Assembly: GCA_009843635.1 (NCBI GenBank)
Contig: VYDB01000042.1
Coordinates: 1-64,000, forward strand
Reading direction: 5' to 3'
DNA: 64,000 nucleotides
Origin: Gammaproteobacteria bacterium
Lineage (GTDB): Bacteria > Pseudomonadota > Gammaproteobacteria > Pseudomonadales > Azotimanducaceae
Shown: piece by piece, positions 1 through 8,434 of the stretch
Position numbering within the stretch: the stretch's first letter is position 1
How the letters are laid out: each line of letters opens with the position of its first letter
Translations under genes and position numbers: made by a program
The notes under the pieces: generated by a model
Seen by the model: only the letters and a program-made list of their open reading frames with translations
The model's database searches: none
Told to the model about the DNA's origin: nothing

Positions 1-611
1 CGCTATACTTGGCCGCAGCCGGGGTCGGCAAGCTGGTTCTGGCCGACGACGATGTCGTGGAACTGTCCAATTTGCAGCGGCAGATCGTTCATGCCAACGC
101 GGCGCTGGGGCAGGCCAAGGCTTCGTCCGCCAAGGCTTCCGTTGCGGCGATCAATCCCGGCGTCGAGGTCGAGGCCATTGCGCAGCGCATCGGCGGCCCG
201 GGGCTTGTGCCCCTGCTGAACCGCGTCGATCTGGTGGTCGATGCCACGGACAATTTCTCCACCCGATTCGCGCTCAACGACGCTTGTTGGCATAGCGGCA
301 CGCCCTTGGTTTCCGGGGCGGCCATTCGCTGGGAAGGACAGGTGGCGGTCTTCGACCCCCGTGGTGCAGCCTCCCCCTGCTATCGATGCCTCTACGCGGA
401 CGGCAGCGGGGAAGCCTTGAACTGCGCGGAGAACGGCGTCATCGCGCCCTTGGTTGGGGTGGTGGGAGCCATGCAGGCGATGGAGGCGGTCAAGCTGATC
501 ACCGGGGTCGGCGACCCGCTCACCGGTCGGGTGCTGTACTACGACGCCAAGCGCGCCGAATGGCGGGCCTTCAAGCTGGCAAAGCGTCCCGGGTGCCAGA
601 CCTGCGAGTGA
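1..611 (+). CDS. moeB: MoeB/ThiF-family adenylyltransferase, 5' end outside window
   Basis: E1-like enzyme that adenylates the C-terminal glycine of a small sulfur-carrier protein (MoaD in molybdopterin synthesis, or ThiS). The reading frame is already open at the left edge, so the N-terminus with the start of the nucleotide-binding loop is missing. Visible are the end of the Rossmann loop (AAGVGK), the ADDDVVELSNLQRQ motif typical of the family, the substrate-binding VDATDNF, and two zinc CxxC pairs (CYRC in mid-protein and CQTC at the C-terminus). The stretch CAENGVIAPLVGVVG favours MoeB over ThiF. No rhodanese domain follows, so this is the short form. The 3' end overlaps convergent lipB by 41 bp. 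A molybdoenzyme further along the window would use the cofactor. Confidence 0.85.
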   Translation, partial: LYLAAAGVGKLVLADDDVVELSNLQRQIVHANAALGQAKASSAKASVAAINPGVEVEAIAQRIGGPGLVPLLNRVDLVVDATDNFSTRFALNDACWHSGTPLVSGAAIRWEGQVAVFDPRGAASPCYRCLYADGSGEALNCAENGVIAPLVGVVGAMQAMEAVKLITGVGDPLTGRVLYYDAKRAEWRAFKLAKRPGCQTCE

Positions 612-1233
612 CGATGGGATAAACCTCCTCGAGTTGGCGCACTAGGCGTGACTGCACGGCAGCGAGGTCTGATTCCCCGCACAGATCCTTTAGCTGGGTA
701 ACTGCCAAGCCCGCCATGCCGCAGGGATTGATGCGGGCGAAGGGCGAAAGGTCCATGTGGATGTTGAAGGCGAATCCGTGGTAGGCGCAGCCGCGCCGCA
801 CCCGCAAGCCCAAGGCGGCGATCTTCTCACCTTCCACGTAGACACCGGGGGCGTCGCAGCGGGCGCTGGCGGCGATGCCGTATGCGTCGAGCAGGTTGAT
901 GATGGCGTTTTCGATGCCGGACACCAAACCCCGCACCGACACCCGCATGCGGCGGATGTCAAACAGCAGGTAGCCGACGATCTGGCCGGGGCCGTGGTAA
1001 GTGACCTGCCCGCCCCGGTCGGACTGCACCACCTCGATGCCGCCGGGGGCCAGCAGGTGCTCGGCCCGTCCGGCTTGGCCTTGGGTGAACACCGGCTCAT
1101 GCTCGGTGAACCAGATTTCGTCCGGGGTATCGTCGGTGCGTTCGGCGGTGAAGGCTTGCATGGCCGCCAGCGTGTCGCTGTACAGGGTGCGTCCCAAGTC
1201 CCGAACGACAACCTCAACTCGAGGAATGTTCAT
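571..1233 (-). CDS. lipB: Octanoyl-[ACP]:protein octanoyltransferase LipB
   Basis: Transfers octanoyl from acyl carrier protein to the lipoyl-domain lysine of 2-oxoacid dehydrogenases and GcvH in the cytoplasm, the first step of lipoate assembly. The 220-aa length is normal. The signature RGGQVTYHGPGQ lies at residues 73-84, the conserved lysine at about 137 (GEKIAALG) and the catalytic cysteine at 171 (INPCG). The ATG overlaps the dacA stop as ATGA, so the two are probably translationally coupled at the end of the cell-wall operon. In relatives a small ybeD-type gene normally sits between dacA and lipB; it is absent here. The last residues overlap moeB on the other strand. No lipA lies within the window. 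Confidence 0.96.
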   Translation of the reverse strand: MNIPRVEVVVRDLGRTLYSDTLAAMQAFTAERTDDTPDEIWFTEHEPVFTQGQAGRAEHLLAPGGIEVVQSDRGGQVTYHGPGQIVGYLLFDIRRMRVSVRGLVSGIENAIINLLDAYGIAASARCDAPGVYVEGEKIAALGLRVRRGCAYHGFAFNIHMDLSPFARINPCGMAGLAVTQLKDLCGESDLAAVQSRLVRQLEEVYPIVTRRSGTRDALPA

Positions 1234-2378
1234 CCAAAAATCCGGCGGAACAAGAGCGTAAGAAAGTCGCCGAACTGAGCGAAGACCCCCGCCTCGGCAA
1301 CGTTCGAAAGGGCGATCAGCGGGCTGCTGTGAAGCGTCTCCTCGTTCATCGAAACACGCAGTTCGCCCAACTCGTCGCCCGCTTGAATCGGCGCCTCGAT
1401 CACTTCAGGCAGTGTCATCTCGACAGTCACTTGGTCGTAGTGCCCCCGCGGAAAGGTGATCGTCACCGGCGCGGCGACGCCGAGTTCCACGGCATCCGCT
1501 TGGCCATACCAAACCTCGGCGGACTCCAGAGGTGCATCGGCCTCGTACAGGCGCTTGGTCTCGAAGAAGCGAAATCCGTAGAAGAGCAGCATTTGGCTTT
1601 CCTGCACCCGATGGGCGTCGTTGTCCGCCCCCATGACGACGGAGATGAGTCGCATCCCATCGCGAACTGCAGAGGCGAGCAGGCAGTAGCCAGCCTCCTG
1701 GGTGTAGCCGGTCTTGACGCCATCGACAGTGCGGTCGCGCCACAGCAGGCGGTTGCGGTTGGGCTGCTCTATGTCGTTGTACGTGAAGGACCGTTCCGAG
1801 TTGATCGCGTAGTTCTCCGGGAACAGCCGGATGTAGGCCCGGGTCAGCACAGCCAAGTCCCAAGCCGACGTGTAGTGGTCTTCGGCAGGCAGCCCGGTGG
1901 CATTGCGGAAGTTTGAATTCACCATGCCCAGCTCCGCCGCTTGCTGGTTCATCATGTCGGCGAAGGCCGCTTCGCTGCCGGCGATGTGCTCGGCCAAGGC
2001 CACGCTGGCGTCGTTGCCGGATTGGATGATGATGCCCCGCAACAGGTCTTCGACGCTGACCTCGGTGCCTTCCTGGATGAACATGCGCGAGCCTGGCGTG
2101 CGCCAGGCGTTGACGCTGACCGGCACTTGGTCGGCCAGGGCGATGCGCCCGCCCTCGATCTCCCCGGCCGCGACAAAGCCGGTCATCACCTTGGTCAGGC
2201 TCGCTGGCGGCATCGGCTCCCGGCTGTTGCGCTCGGCGATCACCTTGCCGGTGTCCGCGTCAATGAGCAGGTATGACTCCGATGACAGATTGGGCGGCGC
2301 GGGAATGACCGTCGCGCCATGCAGGATCGGGGAGGCGATCAGCAACGCGGCAAAAACGACTGGCAACCGAAACGGCAT
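1230..2378 (-). CDS. dacA: D-alanyl-D-alanine carboxypeptidase (PBP5/6 type)
   Basis: Periplasmic serine carboxypeptidase that removes the terminal D-Ala from peptidoglycan pentapeptides. It has an N-terminal signal peptide (hydrophobic residues about 6-20) and the three active-site motifs of the family: SLTK at 60-63 (nucleophile Ser60), SGN at 121-123 and KTG at 223-225. A C-terminal beta domain follows, ending in a likely amphipathic membrane-anchoring helix (FGDFLTLLFRRIFG). The 382-aa length fits PBP5/PBP6. A clear ribosome binding site (GGAGAG) precedes the ATG by about 6 bases. It lies 20 bp after rlpA and overlaps lipB by 4 bp, matching the rlpA-dacA-lipB order of E. coli and Pseudomonas. 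Confidence 0.96.
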   Translation of the reverse strand: MPFRLPVVFAALLIASPILHGATVIPAPPNLSSESYLLIDADTGKVIAERNSREPMPPASLTKVMTGFVAAGEIEGGRIALADQVPVSVNAWRTPGSRMFIQEGTEVSVEDLLRGIIIQSGNDASVALAEHIAGSEAAFADMMNQQAAELGMVNSNFRNATGLPAEDHYTSAWDLAVLTRAYIRLFPENYAINSERSFTYNDIEQPNRNRLLWRDRTVDGVKTGYTQEAGYCLLASAVRDGMRLISVVMGADNDAHRVQESQMLLFYGFRFFETKRLYEADAPLESAEVWYGQADAVELGVAAPVTITFPRGHYDQVTVEMTLPEVIEAPIQAGDELGELRVSMNEETLHSSPLIALSNVAEAGVFAQFGDFLTLLFRRIFG

Positions 2379-2398
2379 GGTATCTCTCCTTTACTCGG

Positions 2399-3199
2399 TT
2401 ATTCGCTGCGGATGCGCAGAATGAGGGGCATGGCGTGGTTGGCGGCGACGATCAGCGACTGCAGTTGCTTAGCGCGCTGCTCACCCACGAGCGGGCCGAT
2501 GAGCACCCGATACAGGGCGTCATCCGACTGCTGCACCACCTCCGCTTGCTCGCCGGTCAAGGTCGCCAAGTTGCGCTGCAGTTGTTCCGCGAGGGCCTTG
2601 CCGCGAAAGGCGCCTGCCTGGAGGAAGAGCGTCTCGGTTCCATCGACCGCCTCCACCCGCACCCGCGCCGTGCCTTGGCGGGAAAAGCCGAGCTTCACTG
2701 CCGCGGCGTAGGACAGGTCGAGCATGCGGTCATCGTGAAACGGGCCGCGGTCGTTGACTCGCACTAGGGTTCGACGGCCGTTTTCGAGATTCGTCACCCG
2801 CACGTAGGTCGGAATCGGCAGGGTGCGGTGGGCGGCGGTGAGCTTGAACATGTCGTAGGTCTCGCCGCTGGAGGTGCGCCGGCCATGGAACTTCGTGCCG
2901 TACCAGGAAGCAATCCCCTCCGCCCGGTAGCCCGCCGCCGATTTCACCGGGTAGTAGGTGGTGCCCTCGACCTCGTAGGACGGCGGATTGCCGTAGCGGC
3001 TGGGCGGCTCGACACTGGGAACCGGGTTGGGCAGGCGGCCTAGGTCATAGGGTACTTCCGATGGGGCAGGCGGACCGTCCTCGACTTCCGTCGGCGTTGG
3101 GCCGGCATCTGGTGGCCCGAACACCGCGCAGCCGCCAATGAGGCCCGCTGCGCACAGGGCCAATGTCCGACGCCAGCGGCGAAAGGCTTCGACGCTCAT
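2399..3199 (-). CDS. rlpA: Septal ring lytic transglycosylase RlpA, lipoprotein
   Basis: Outer-membrane lipoprotein that cleaves denuded glycan strands at the septum. An N-terminal signal ends in a lipobox (LIGGC, Cys24). A proline-rich linker follows, then the double-psi beta-barrel catalytic domain at about residues 90-175 (GIASWYGTKFHGRRTSSGE, and later VNDRGPF with the conserved aspartate and arginine). The C-terminal SPOR domain (about 188-266) contains LFLQAGAF, a form that binds glycan lacking stem peptides. Length 266 aa. The ATG overlaps the mltB stop by 4 bp, so translation is probably coupled to it. Two lytic transglycosylases side by side (mltB, rlpA) is the Pseudomonas arrangement. 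Confidence 0.95.
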   Translation of the reverse strand: MSVEAFRRWRRTLALCAAGLIGGCAVFGPPDAGPTPTEVEDGPPAPSEVPYDLGRLPNPVPSVEPPSRYGNPPSYEVEGTTYYPVKSAAGYRAEGIASWYGTKFHGRRTSSGETYDMFKLTAAHRTLPIPTYVRVTNLENGRRTLVRVNDRGPFHDDRMLDLSYAAAVKLGFSRQGTARVRVEAVDGTETLFLQAGAFRGKALAEQLQRNLATLTGEQAEVVQQSDDALYRVLIGPLVGEQRAKQLQSLIVAANHAMPLILRIRSE

Positions 3200-4218
3200 C
3201 TCGCCGCTGAGGAGGTCGCATTGAGGTGTGCGGCGGCAAGCTGGGCCTGGCGGCGGGCCTTGATGGCTTGGCTGAGCTGATGGACCGCCAAGGCGTACAT
3301 CTGGCTGCGGTTGTAGCGGGTGATGACGTGGAAGTTGTGCAGCGCCATCCAGTACTCGGCGCCGTCCTCCAACTCCATGCGCAGCAGCGCCGCCGCATCA
3401 GCCCCGTTCAGGCCGGGCGCCTCGACGCCCAACGCCCGTAATTCGCCAACCGTCCGGTTGAGGTCGAGGCCGCGCAGGACCGCGGCATCCGCCTGCTGCG
3501 AATCGGCCACGTCCACCTTGAGCGCTACGTCCTGCGCCGCCCGCCAACCATGCTCGGCGAAATAGTTGGCCACGCTGCCGATGGCGTCGGCGGTGTTGGT
3601 CCAGATGTCGCGCAGGCCGTCGTTGTCGAAGTCCACCGCATAGTTGCGGTAGCTCGAGGGAATGAACTGGCCGTAGCCCATGGCGCCGGCATAGGAGCCC
3701 TTCATCGCGCCCACCGAGCGGCCCTCCTCGCGTGCCAAGAGCAGGAATTCGGTCAGTTCGTTGCGGAAGAAATCGGCTCGGGGCGGGTAGTCGAACCCCA
3801 ATGTGCACAGGGCATCCACCACCCGATGGGAGCCCATGATCCGCCCAAAGCGGGTTTCGACGCCGATGATGGCCACGATGTATTCCGGTGCCACCGCAAA
3901 GCGCTCTTCGGCGGCGTCCAGCGACGCCTGGTTTTCGGTCCAGAAGGCAACGCCCTGATCGATGCGGGCGTCCTGGATGAAGATGCGCCGGTACTCGTAC
4001 CACTTGAGCGCCCGTTCCGCGGGCCTCGAAATCGCTTCCACGATGCGCGGCTGATGGCGGCATTCCTGGAAGGTAGCCGTAAGTTCGGCCTTGTCAAACC
4101 CATGGTCGGACACCAGTCCGTCCATGTAGGCGCGCACGTCGTCCCGTTGGCTGTAGTCGGCGCCGGCCGGCCCGTACAGCAGCAGGGCGGCGGCGCCGAG
4201 CACGATCGCTACTCGCAT
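3196..4218 (-). CDS. mltB: Lytic murein transglycosylase B
   Basis: Cleaves the MurNAc-GlcNAc bond of peptidoglycan with formation of 1,6-anhydro-MurNAc. The chosen ATG at 4218 has a good Shine-Dalgarno (GAGGGA) and starts a signal peptide (MRVAIVLGAAALLLYG). The open frame runs 35 codons further upstream into rodA, but that extension looks non-native. The protein is 340 aa. The catalytic glutamate lies in IIGVETRFGRIMG, and the SLT-type motifs YAGAMGYGQFIPSSYRNYA and DGLRDIWTNTADAIGSVANYF are clear. No lipobox is seen, so it should be a soluble periplasmic form like SltB1. It follows rodA after a 67-bp gap and overlaps rlpA by 4 bp. Confidence 0.94.
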   Translation of the reverse strand: MRVAIVLGAAALLLYGPAGADYSQRDDVRAYMDGLVSDHGFDKAELTATFQECRHQPRIVEAISRPAERALKWYEYRRIFIQDARIDQGVAFWTENQASLDAAEERFAVAPEYIVAIIGVETRFGRIMGSHRVVDALCTLGFDYPPRADFFRNELTEFLLLAREEGRSVGAMKGSYAGAMGYGQFIPSSYRNYAVDFDNDGLRDIWTNTADAIGSVANYFAEHGWRAAQDVALKVDVADSQQADAAVLRGLDLNRTVGELRALGVEAPGLNGADAAALLRMELEDGAEYWMALHNFHVITRYNRSQMYALAVHQLSQAIKARRQAQLAAAHLNATSSAAR

Positions 4219-4285
4219 GATTTCCCTCAAGCCGACGCCCCCGTCACTGGGGACGGACGCCGGGACGCGGTTCGCGCCCGGCCCA

Positions 4286-5413
4286 TCATGACCGGTGGCT
4301 GTGAATGGACATGATGATGCCAAAGCCCAACAACAGGGTGATGGCCGAAGTGCCGCCGTAGCTCACCAGCGGCAGGGGCAGGCCGACCACCGGCAACAGG
4401 CCCGCCACCATGGCGATGTTGGCGAACAGGTAAACGAAAAACACCATCGTTAGGGAGCTCGCCGCCAATCGGTCAAAGGTGTACTTCGACTGAGCGGCAA
4501 TAATCATTCCACGGGCCACGATCAACATGTACAGTATCAGCAATGCGGCCACCCCGGCAAAGCCCAATTCCTCCCCGATCACCGCCACGATGAAATCCGT
4601 ATGGCTTTCCGGCAGGAATTTCAACTGGCTTTGGGTGCCGTCGTGCAGCCCCTTGCCGAACAGCCCCCCGGAGCCCAAGGCAGTAGTGGACTGGATGATG
4701 TTCCAGCCGGCGCCCAGCGGGTCTTTTCCCGGGTCGAACAAAGTCAGGATGCGCTGCTGCTGGTAGGGCTGCAGGGCGAACCAGAGCGCCGGTGCCATCG
4801 CCACCACGGCCAGCAGGCCATAGAGAATCCAGCGCCAGGATAGGCCCGCCAAAAAGACCACGGTCAAGCCGCCCGCCAACGCCAGGATGCCGGTGCCGAG
4901 ATCCGGTTCCAGGACGATCAACGCCACCGGCAGCCCGATGAGCGCGGCTACCGTCAACAGATCCTTGAAGGTCGGCGGCAGCGGCCGGTCATGGAAGTAC
5001 CAGGCGATCATCAGCGGCAGGGCGATCTTCATCAGCTCGGAGGGTTGGAAGCGGCCGATGCCGGGAAGTTCAAGCCAGCGCTGGGAGCCCTTCACCGTGA
5101 CGCCCGCCAGCAGCACGGCGACCAGCAGCAGCACGCCCACCGCATAAAGGCCCGGCGCCAAGCGCCGATACCGCGCCGGATGCACCTGCGCCGCCATCGC
5201 CATCAACACCAGCGCCAAGCACACCCGCGCAATCTGCCCGCCGACGATGTCCGTGTCCCGCTCGACGGCGCTGTACAGCATGATGAGGCCGTACAGGATG
5301 ACCATGATCAGCAACACCCAGAGGATGGGGTCCAGGTGCAGCCGACGCAGCCCAGCCCGGACCACCAGGCCGCTGTGCCGCGGCAGGCTGCGGACGAACT
5401 GCGGTTCGCTCAT
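4286..5413 (-). CDS. rodA: Rod-shape peptidoglycan glycosyltransferase RodA
   Basis: SEDS-family integral membrane glycosyltransferase that polymerises lipid II during lateral wall elongation, paired with PBP2. The 375-aa sequence is hydrophobic throughout, with about ten transmembrane helices. Family signatures are visible: GVTVKGSQRWLELPGIGRFQPSE in the first half, the periplasmic loop ESHTDFIVAVIGEELG, and LPLPLVSYGG near the C-terminus. The ATG overlaps the mrdA stop as ATGA, as expected for a coupled PBP2-RodA pair working as one elongasome unit. Confidence 0.97.
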   Translation of the reverse strand: MSEPQFVRSLPRHSGLVVRAGLRRLHLDPILWVLLIMVILYGLIMLYSAVERDTDIVGGQIARVCLALVLMAMAAQVHPARYRRLAPGLYAVGVLLLVAVLLAGVTVKGSQRWLELPGIGRFQPSELMKIALPLMIAWYFHDRPLPPTFKDLLTVAALIGLPVALIVLEPDLGTGILALAGGLTVVFLAGLSWRWILYGLLAVVAMAPALWFALQPYQQQRILTLFDPGKDPLGAGWNIIQSTTALGSGGLFGKGLHDGTQSQLKFLPESHTDFIVAVIGEELGFAGVAALLILYMLIVARGMIIAAQSKYTFDRLAASSLTMVFFVYLFANIAMVAGLLPVVGLPLPLVSYGGTSAITLLLGFGIIMSIHSHRS

Positions 5414-7323
5414 CGGTTTGCCAGTTCCTGACCCGAAACGGCGGGCGCGGGCGGGGCCTCGGAGAGGTAGGCATCAAGCACCTTGCGGACCACCGGCGCG
5501 GCCACGGAGCTGCCGCCGCCGCCGTTTTCGACCAGCACGCTGACCGCTATGACGGGCGCGTCCGCCGGGGCGAAGGCGATGAACCAGGCATGCTTTTGGC
5601 TGTACTCATCGAGTTCCTCCTCGTCGTAAGCCTGCCCCTGCTTGATCTCCACCACTTGGGCGGTGCCGGACTTGCCCGCCATCCGGTAGTCGATGTCCTG
5701 CCCAATGTGATACCAGGCCGTGCCGTTTTGCTGGTAGCCCAGGTCGCCGCGGTGCACGACGTCCTGCATCGCGTCCACCATCCGCTCCCAATCGTCGGCG
5801 GAGGGCCCGGCCACGGATGGCAGGGGTGGCAGGTCGTCCTCGAGTAAGGGCGCTTCGCTGGCAAGCAGCAGGCGCGGCCGCACCCGCTTGCCCCGGTTGG
5901 CGAGGACGGCAGCGGCTGCCGCAGTCTGCATCGGGGTGACCAGCAAGTCGCCCTGGCCGATGCCGATGTTGACATTGTCGCCGGGATACCAGGGCTCGCC
6001 CTTGGCGCCCCGTTTCCATGCGGGGTCCGGCACCAGCCCGGCGACAGCGCCATCAATGTCCACCGAAGTGACTTCACCGTAGCCGAATTGGCGGATGAAG
6101 CCGGCGAGTTGGTCGGCCTCCAGGCGGTGGCCCAAGGTGTAGAAGAAAATGTTCGATGAACGGTAGATGGCGCGGTTGAGATTGACGATGCCTTGGCCGC
6201 CCGGGTTGGTTGGGGTCCAGTTCCAGTCGCGGTAAAGGCGGCTCTGTCCCGGCAGCCTGAACCAACCGGGATCGACGATCTCCTCCTCCCAATCCACTAC
6301 GCCATGGGTCAGGCCCGCCAAGCCGAGGATGGGCTTAATGGTGGAGCCAGGGGCGTACTGGCCATTGATGGCGCGGTTCACGAGGGGCTTGTCCCTGGAC
6401 CCCACCAAGGCGGCATAGTGCTTGGCGTCGATGCCAGTGACGAAGACGTTCGGGTCGTAGCTCGGCTTGCTGACCAAGGCGAGCACGCCGCCCGACCTCG
6501 GGTCGATGGCAACCACCGCGCCGCGCCGGTCGCCCAACGCCTCATCGGCGACCGCCTGCAAGCCGATGTCCAGATGCAGTCGCAAATTTTGGCCAACGAC
6601 GGTGGGGCTGACGTCCAAGGTGCGGCGCACCCGTCCAAAGGCGTCGGTCTCCACCCACTGGGTGCCGACGTCGCCATGCAGCGCGTGTTCATAGAAGCGC
6701 TCGATGCCGCGTTTGCCGATGAAGTTGGTGCCGCTGTAGCGGGCGCGGTCCAAGGCGTCCAAGTCTTCCTTGGTGATGCGGCGCACCGAACCGATGGCGT
6801 GGGCGGCAAGTGCGCCGTAGGGATAGTGGCGCACGATCTCGACGCTGATCTCCGCGCCCAGGAAACGATGCCGATTGACCGCCAAGGCGGCGACTTCCTC
6901 ATCGGTCAGGGCGAACTTGAGGACCACCGGCTCAAACGGCCGCCGCGCACGCTTCAGGCGGTCGTGAAAGTCCTCGATCTCGTCGGCGCTGATCGGAGTG
7001 ACGGCGGCCAGCGCATCAATGAGCCCGTCGAGGTCTTCAATGCGTTCGCGGATCAGCGCCAGATTGAATATGGGGCGGTTTTCCGCCAGCGGGTTGCCTC
7101 CGCGGTCGAAGATGAGCCCCCGTACCGGCGGCACGGGCACCATCTGCATGCGGTTTTCCTCTGAGCGGGTCTGGTGGTGCTCGTGCTGCAGCACCTGCAG
7201 ATAGAGCATGCGGGCCACCAGAATGAGGGTCAGCACCAGCGCCGCGGCAAAGAGCAACCGGGCGCGGCCCATGAACATCCGCAGTTCCGAAGTACCGTCC
7301 TTGATCATCATGCCGGACGCCAC
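5410..7323 (-). CDS. mrdA: Penicillin-binding protein 2 (elongasome transpeptidase)
   Basis: Class B penicillin-binding protein that cross-links new peptidoglycan for the Rod system. The 637-aa protein has a short cytoplasmic tail, one transmembrane segment (about residues 22-42), the PBP dimerisation domain and the transpeptidase domain. Active-site motifs are STIK in APGSTIKPILGL (serine nucleophile), SSN in IYRSSNIFFYTLG and KSGTAQ. The start is a GTG at 7323, 9 bp after the rsfS stop, preceded by GAGG at useful spacing; an in-frame ATG pair a few codons later lacks an obvious ribosome binding site. It overlaps rodA by 4 bp. rlmH, often found between rsfS and mrdA, is missing. Confidence 0.96.
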   Translation of the reverse strand: MASGMMIKDGTSELRMFMGRARLLFAAALVLTLILVARMLYLQVLQHEHHQTRSEENRMQMVPVPPVRGLIFDRGGNPLAENRPIFNLALIRERIEDLDGLIDALAAVTPISADEIEDFHDRLKRARRPFEPVVLKFALTDEEVAALAVNRHRFLGAEISVEIVRHYPYGALAAHAIGSVRRITKEDLDALDRARYSGTNFIGKRGIERFYEHALHGDVGTQWVETDAFGRVRRTLDVSPTVVGQNLRLHLDIGLQAVADEALGDRRGAVVAIDPRSGGVLALVSKPSYDPNVFVTGIDAKHYAALVGSRDKPLVNRAINGQYAPGSTIKPILGLAGLTHGVVDWEEEIVDPGWFRLPGQSRLYRDWNWTPTNPGGQGIVNLNRAIYRSSNIFFYTLGHRLEADQLAGFIRQFGYGEVTSVDIDGAVAGLVPDPAWKRGAKGEPWYPGDNVNIGIGQGDLLVTPMQTAAAAAVLANRGKRVRPRLLLASEAPLLEDDLPPLPSVAGPSADDWERMVDAMQDVVHRGDLGYQQNGTAWYHIGQDIDYRMAGKSGTAQVVEIKQGQAYDEEELDEYSQKHAWFIAFAPADAPVIAVSVLVENGGGGSSVAAPVVRKVLDAYLSEAPPAPAVSGQELANR

Positions 7324-7332
7324 GGGGATGCC

Positions 7333-7680
7333 TCACAGAGTAGTGTTGGAGTCGATGGGCAGGGGTTGCCACAGGCGCTCCATGTCGTAGAACTCCCGGG
7401 CTGCGGCCTGCATCACGTGCACCACCACATCGCCAAGATCGACCAGCACCCACTGGTGGCTTTCCCGCCCTTCTATCCCTAAGAGCGATGCGCCGCTGGT
7501 CTTGGCGGCTTCGACCACCTGGTCCACGAGCGCCTTCACATGGCGATTGGAGCCACCGGTGGCGATCACCATGAAGTCGGTCAAATCAGTCAGTTGGGTC
7601 ACGTCGAGCGCCACGACCTCGCGGCCCTTGAGGTCGTCCAGCGCCCCAACGATGGCGTCGCGCAACCCCTGCGGCGTCAC
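7333..7680 (-). CDS. rsfS: Ribosomal silencing factor RsfS
   Basis: Binds ribosomal protein uL14 and blocks joining of the 30S and 50S subunits under nutrient limitation. The 115-aa length matches the family. The core is clear: DLKGREVVALDVTQLTDLTDFMVIATGGSNRHV, followed by the WVLVDLGDVVVHVM strand and the YDMERLW element near the C-terminus. It is the first gene after a 124-bp spacer that separates it from nadD, and runs directly into mrdA. The nadD-rsfS neighbourhood is widely conserved in proteobacteria. Confidence 0.95.
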   Translation of the reverse strand: MTPQGLRDAIVGALDDLKGREVVALDVTQLTDLTDFMVIATGGSNRHVKALVDQVVEAAKTSGASLLGIEGRESHQWVLVDLGDVVVHVMQAAAREFYDMERLWQPLPIDSNTTL

Positions 7681-7748
7681 GCATCCCTCCGGGAGATGCC
7701 GCCCACGAGCCGCCTACGAAGCGTCAATTGGAGCAGGCGCCCCGGACC

Positions 7749-7775
7749 GAGGGCGTCCCGCCCTCGATTGGGAAT
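7749..7775. repeat. Palindromic repeat, copy A (REP-like)
   Basis: The nadD-rsfS spacer contains CGAGGGCGTCCCGCCCTCGA, a hairpin with arms GAGGGCG/CGCCCTC and a TCC loop, followed by TTGGGAA. The same core recurs almost exactly at about 15350 inside the end of the permease gene, where it is paired with an inverted related copy. This is typical of an REP/BIME-like dispersed extragenic palindrome. Its role here is unknown; a hairpin between nadD and rsfS could affect transcript stability. Confidence 0.6.
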
Positions 7776-7804
7776 CGTGTAATGCATGAAATCAAGCTGA
7801 GCCA

Positions 7805-8434
7805 CTAGCGGACAGGCCATTCGCTTCGTGCATACAACCCATGCTGCTTAATATAGGCGCACACCCCTTCCGGGAGCAAATGGCTCGCATCGCCCCCTTT
7901 GGCGATCAAGGCGCGAACCGCCGAGGCGGAAACCGGCAGCATGGCCTCATCCAGCAAGCGGATGCCGCCTGCGGGGCGCTGCTCAAGGTCTGGGCAGCGA
8001 TGTTCAAGATAGAGCTTGAGCGCCGCGCCCTCGAGTTCCGCGCCGGGTCTCGGCAGCACCAGCAGGTGGCCGAGGTCGAGCACGCTGCGCCACCGCCGCC
8101 AGGTGTGAATCTCGTTGAAGGCATCAGTGCCGATGATCCAGCTTAGGGGCTCATCGCCGTGGCGAAGCCGCAGCGCCTCCAGCGTATCGACGGTGTAGCT
8201 CGGCCCCCCGCGCCGCAGTTCAACGTCATCCGCATCCAAGCCGGCTTCAGCGGCGCAGGCCAGTTCGAGCATGGCCCACCGTCGCTCTGCGCTAGCCAGA
8301 GGCGCCGGGCGGTGCGGCGGATGGGCTGACAGCACCAGGCGCACCGGGCAGGAGAGGGCCCCCGCCGCCATCCGAGCGGCATGCAGGTGGCCGTTGTGGA
8401 CCGGGTCGAAGGTGCCGCCCAGGAACGCGATCAA
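7805..8434 (-). CDS. nadD: Nicotinate-nucleotide adenylyltransferase
   Basis: Adenylates nicotinate mononucleotide to deamido-NAD, the penultimate step of NAD synthesis. The 209-aa protein carries the nucleotidyltransferase motif [12 protein letters not shown] at residues 6-17, and an SASAVRALI segment that stands for the ISSTxIR motif of the family near the C-terminus. The start is a TTG whose bases overlap the proA stop (TTGA), placing it directly after the start of the mature catalytic core; no better ATG exists upstream. The proA-nadD-rsfS order is the Pseudomonas order. A 124-bp spacer with a palindromic repeat separates it from rsfS. Confidence 0.94.
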   Translation of the reverse strand: MIAFLGGTFDPVHNGHLHAARMAAGALSCPVRLVLSAHPPHRPAPLASAERRWAMLELACAAEAGLDADDVELRRGGPSYTVDTLEALRLRHGDEPLSWIIGTDAFNEIHTWRRWRSVLDLGHLLVLPRPGAELEGAALKLYLEHRCPDLEQRPAGGIRLLDEAMLPVSASAVRALIAKGGDASHLLPEGVCAYIKQHGLYARSEWPVR

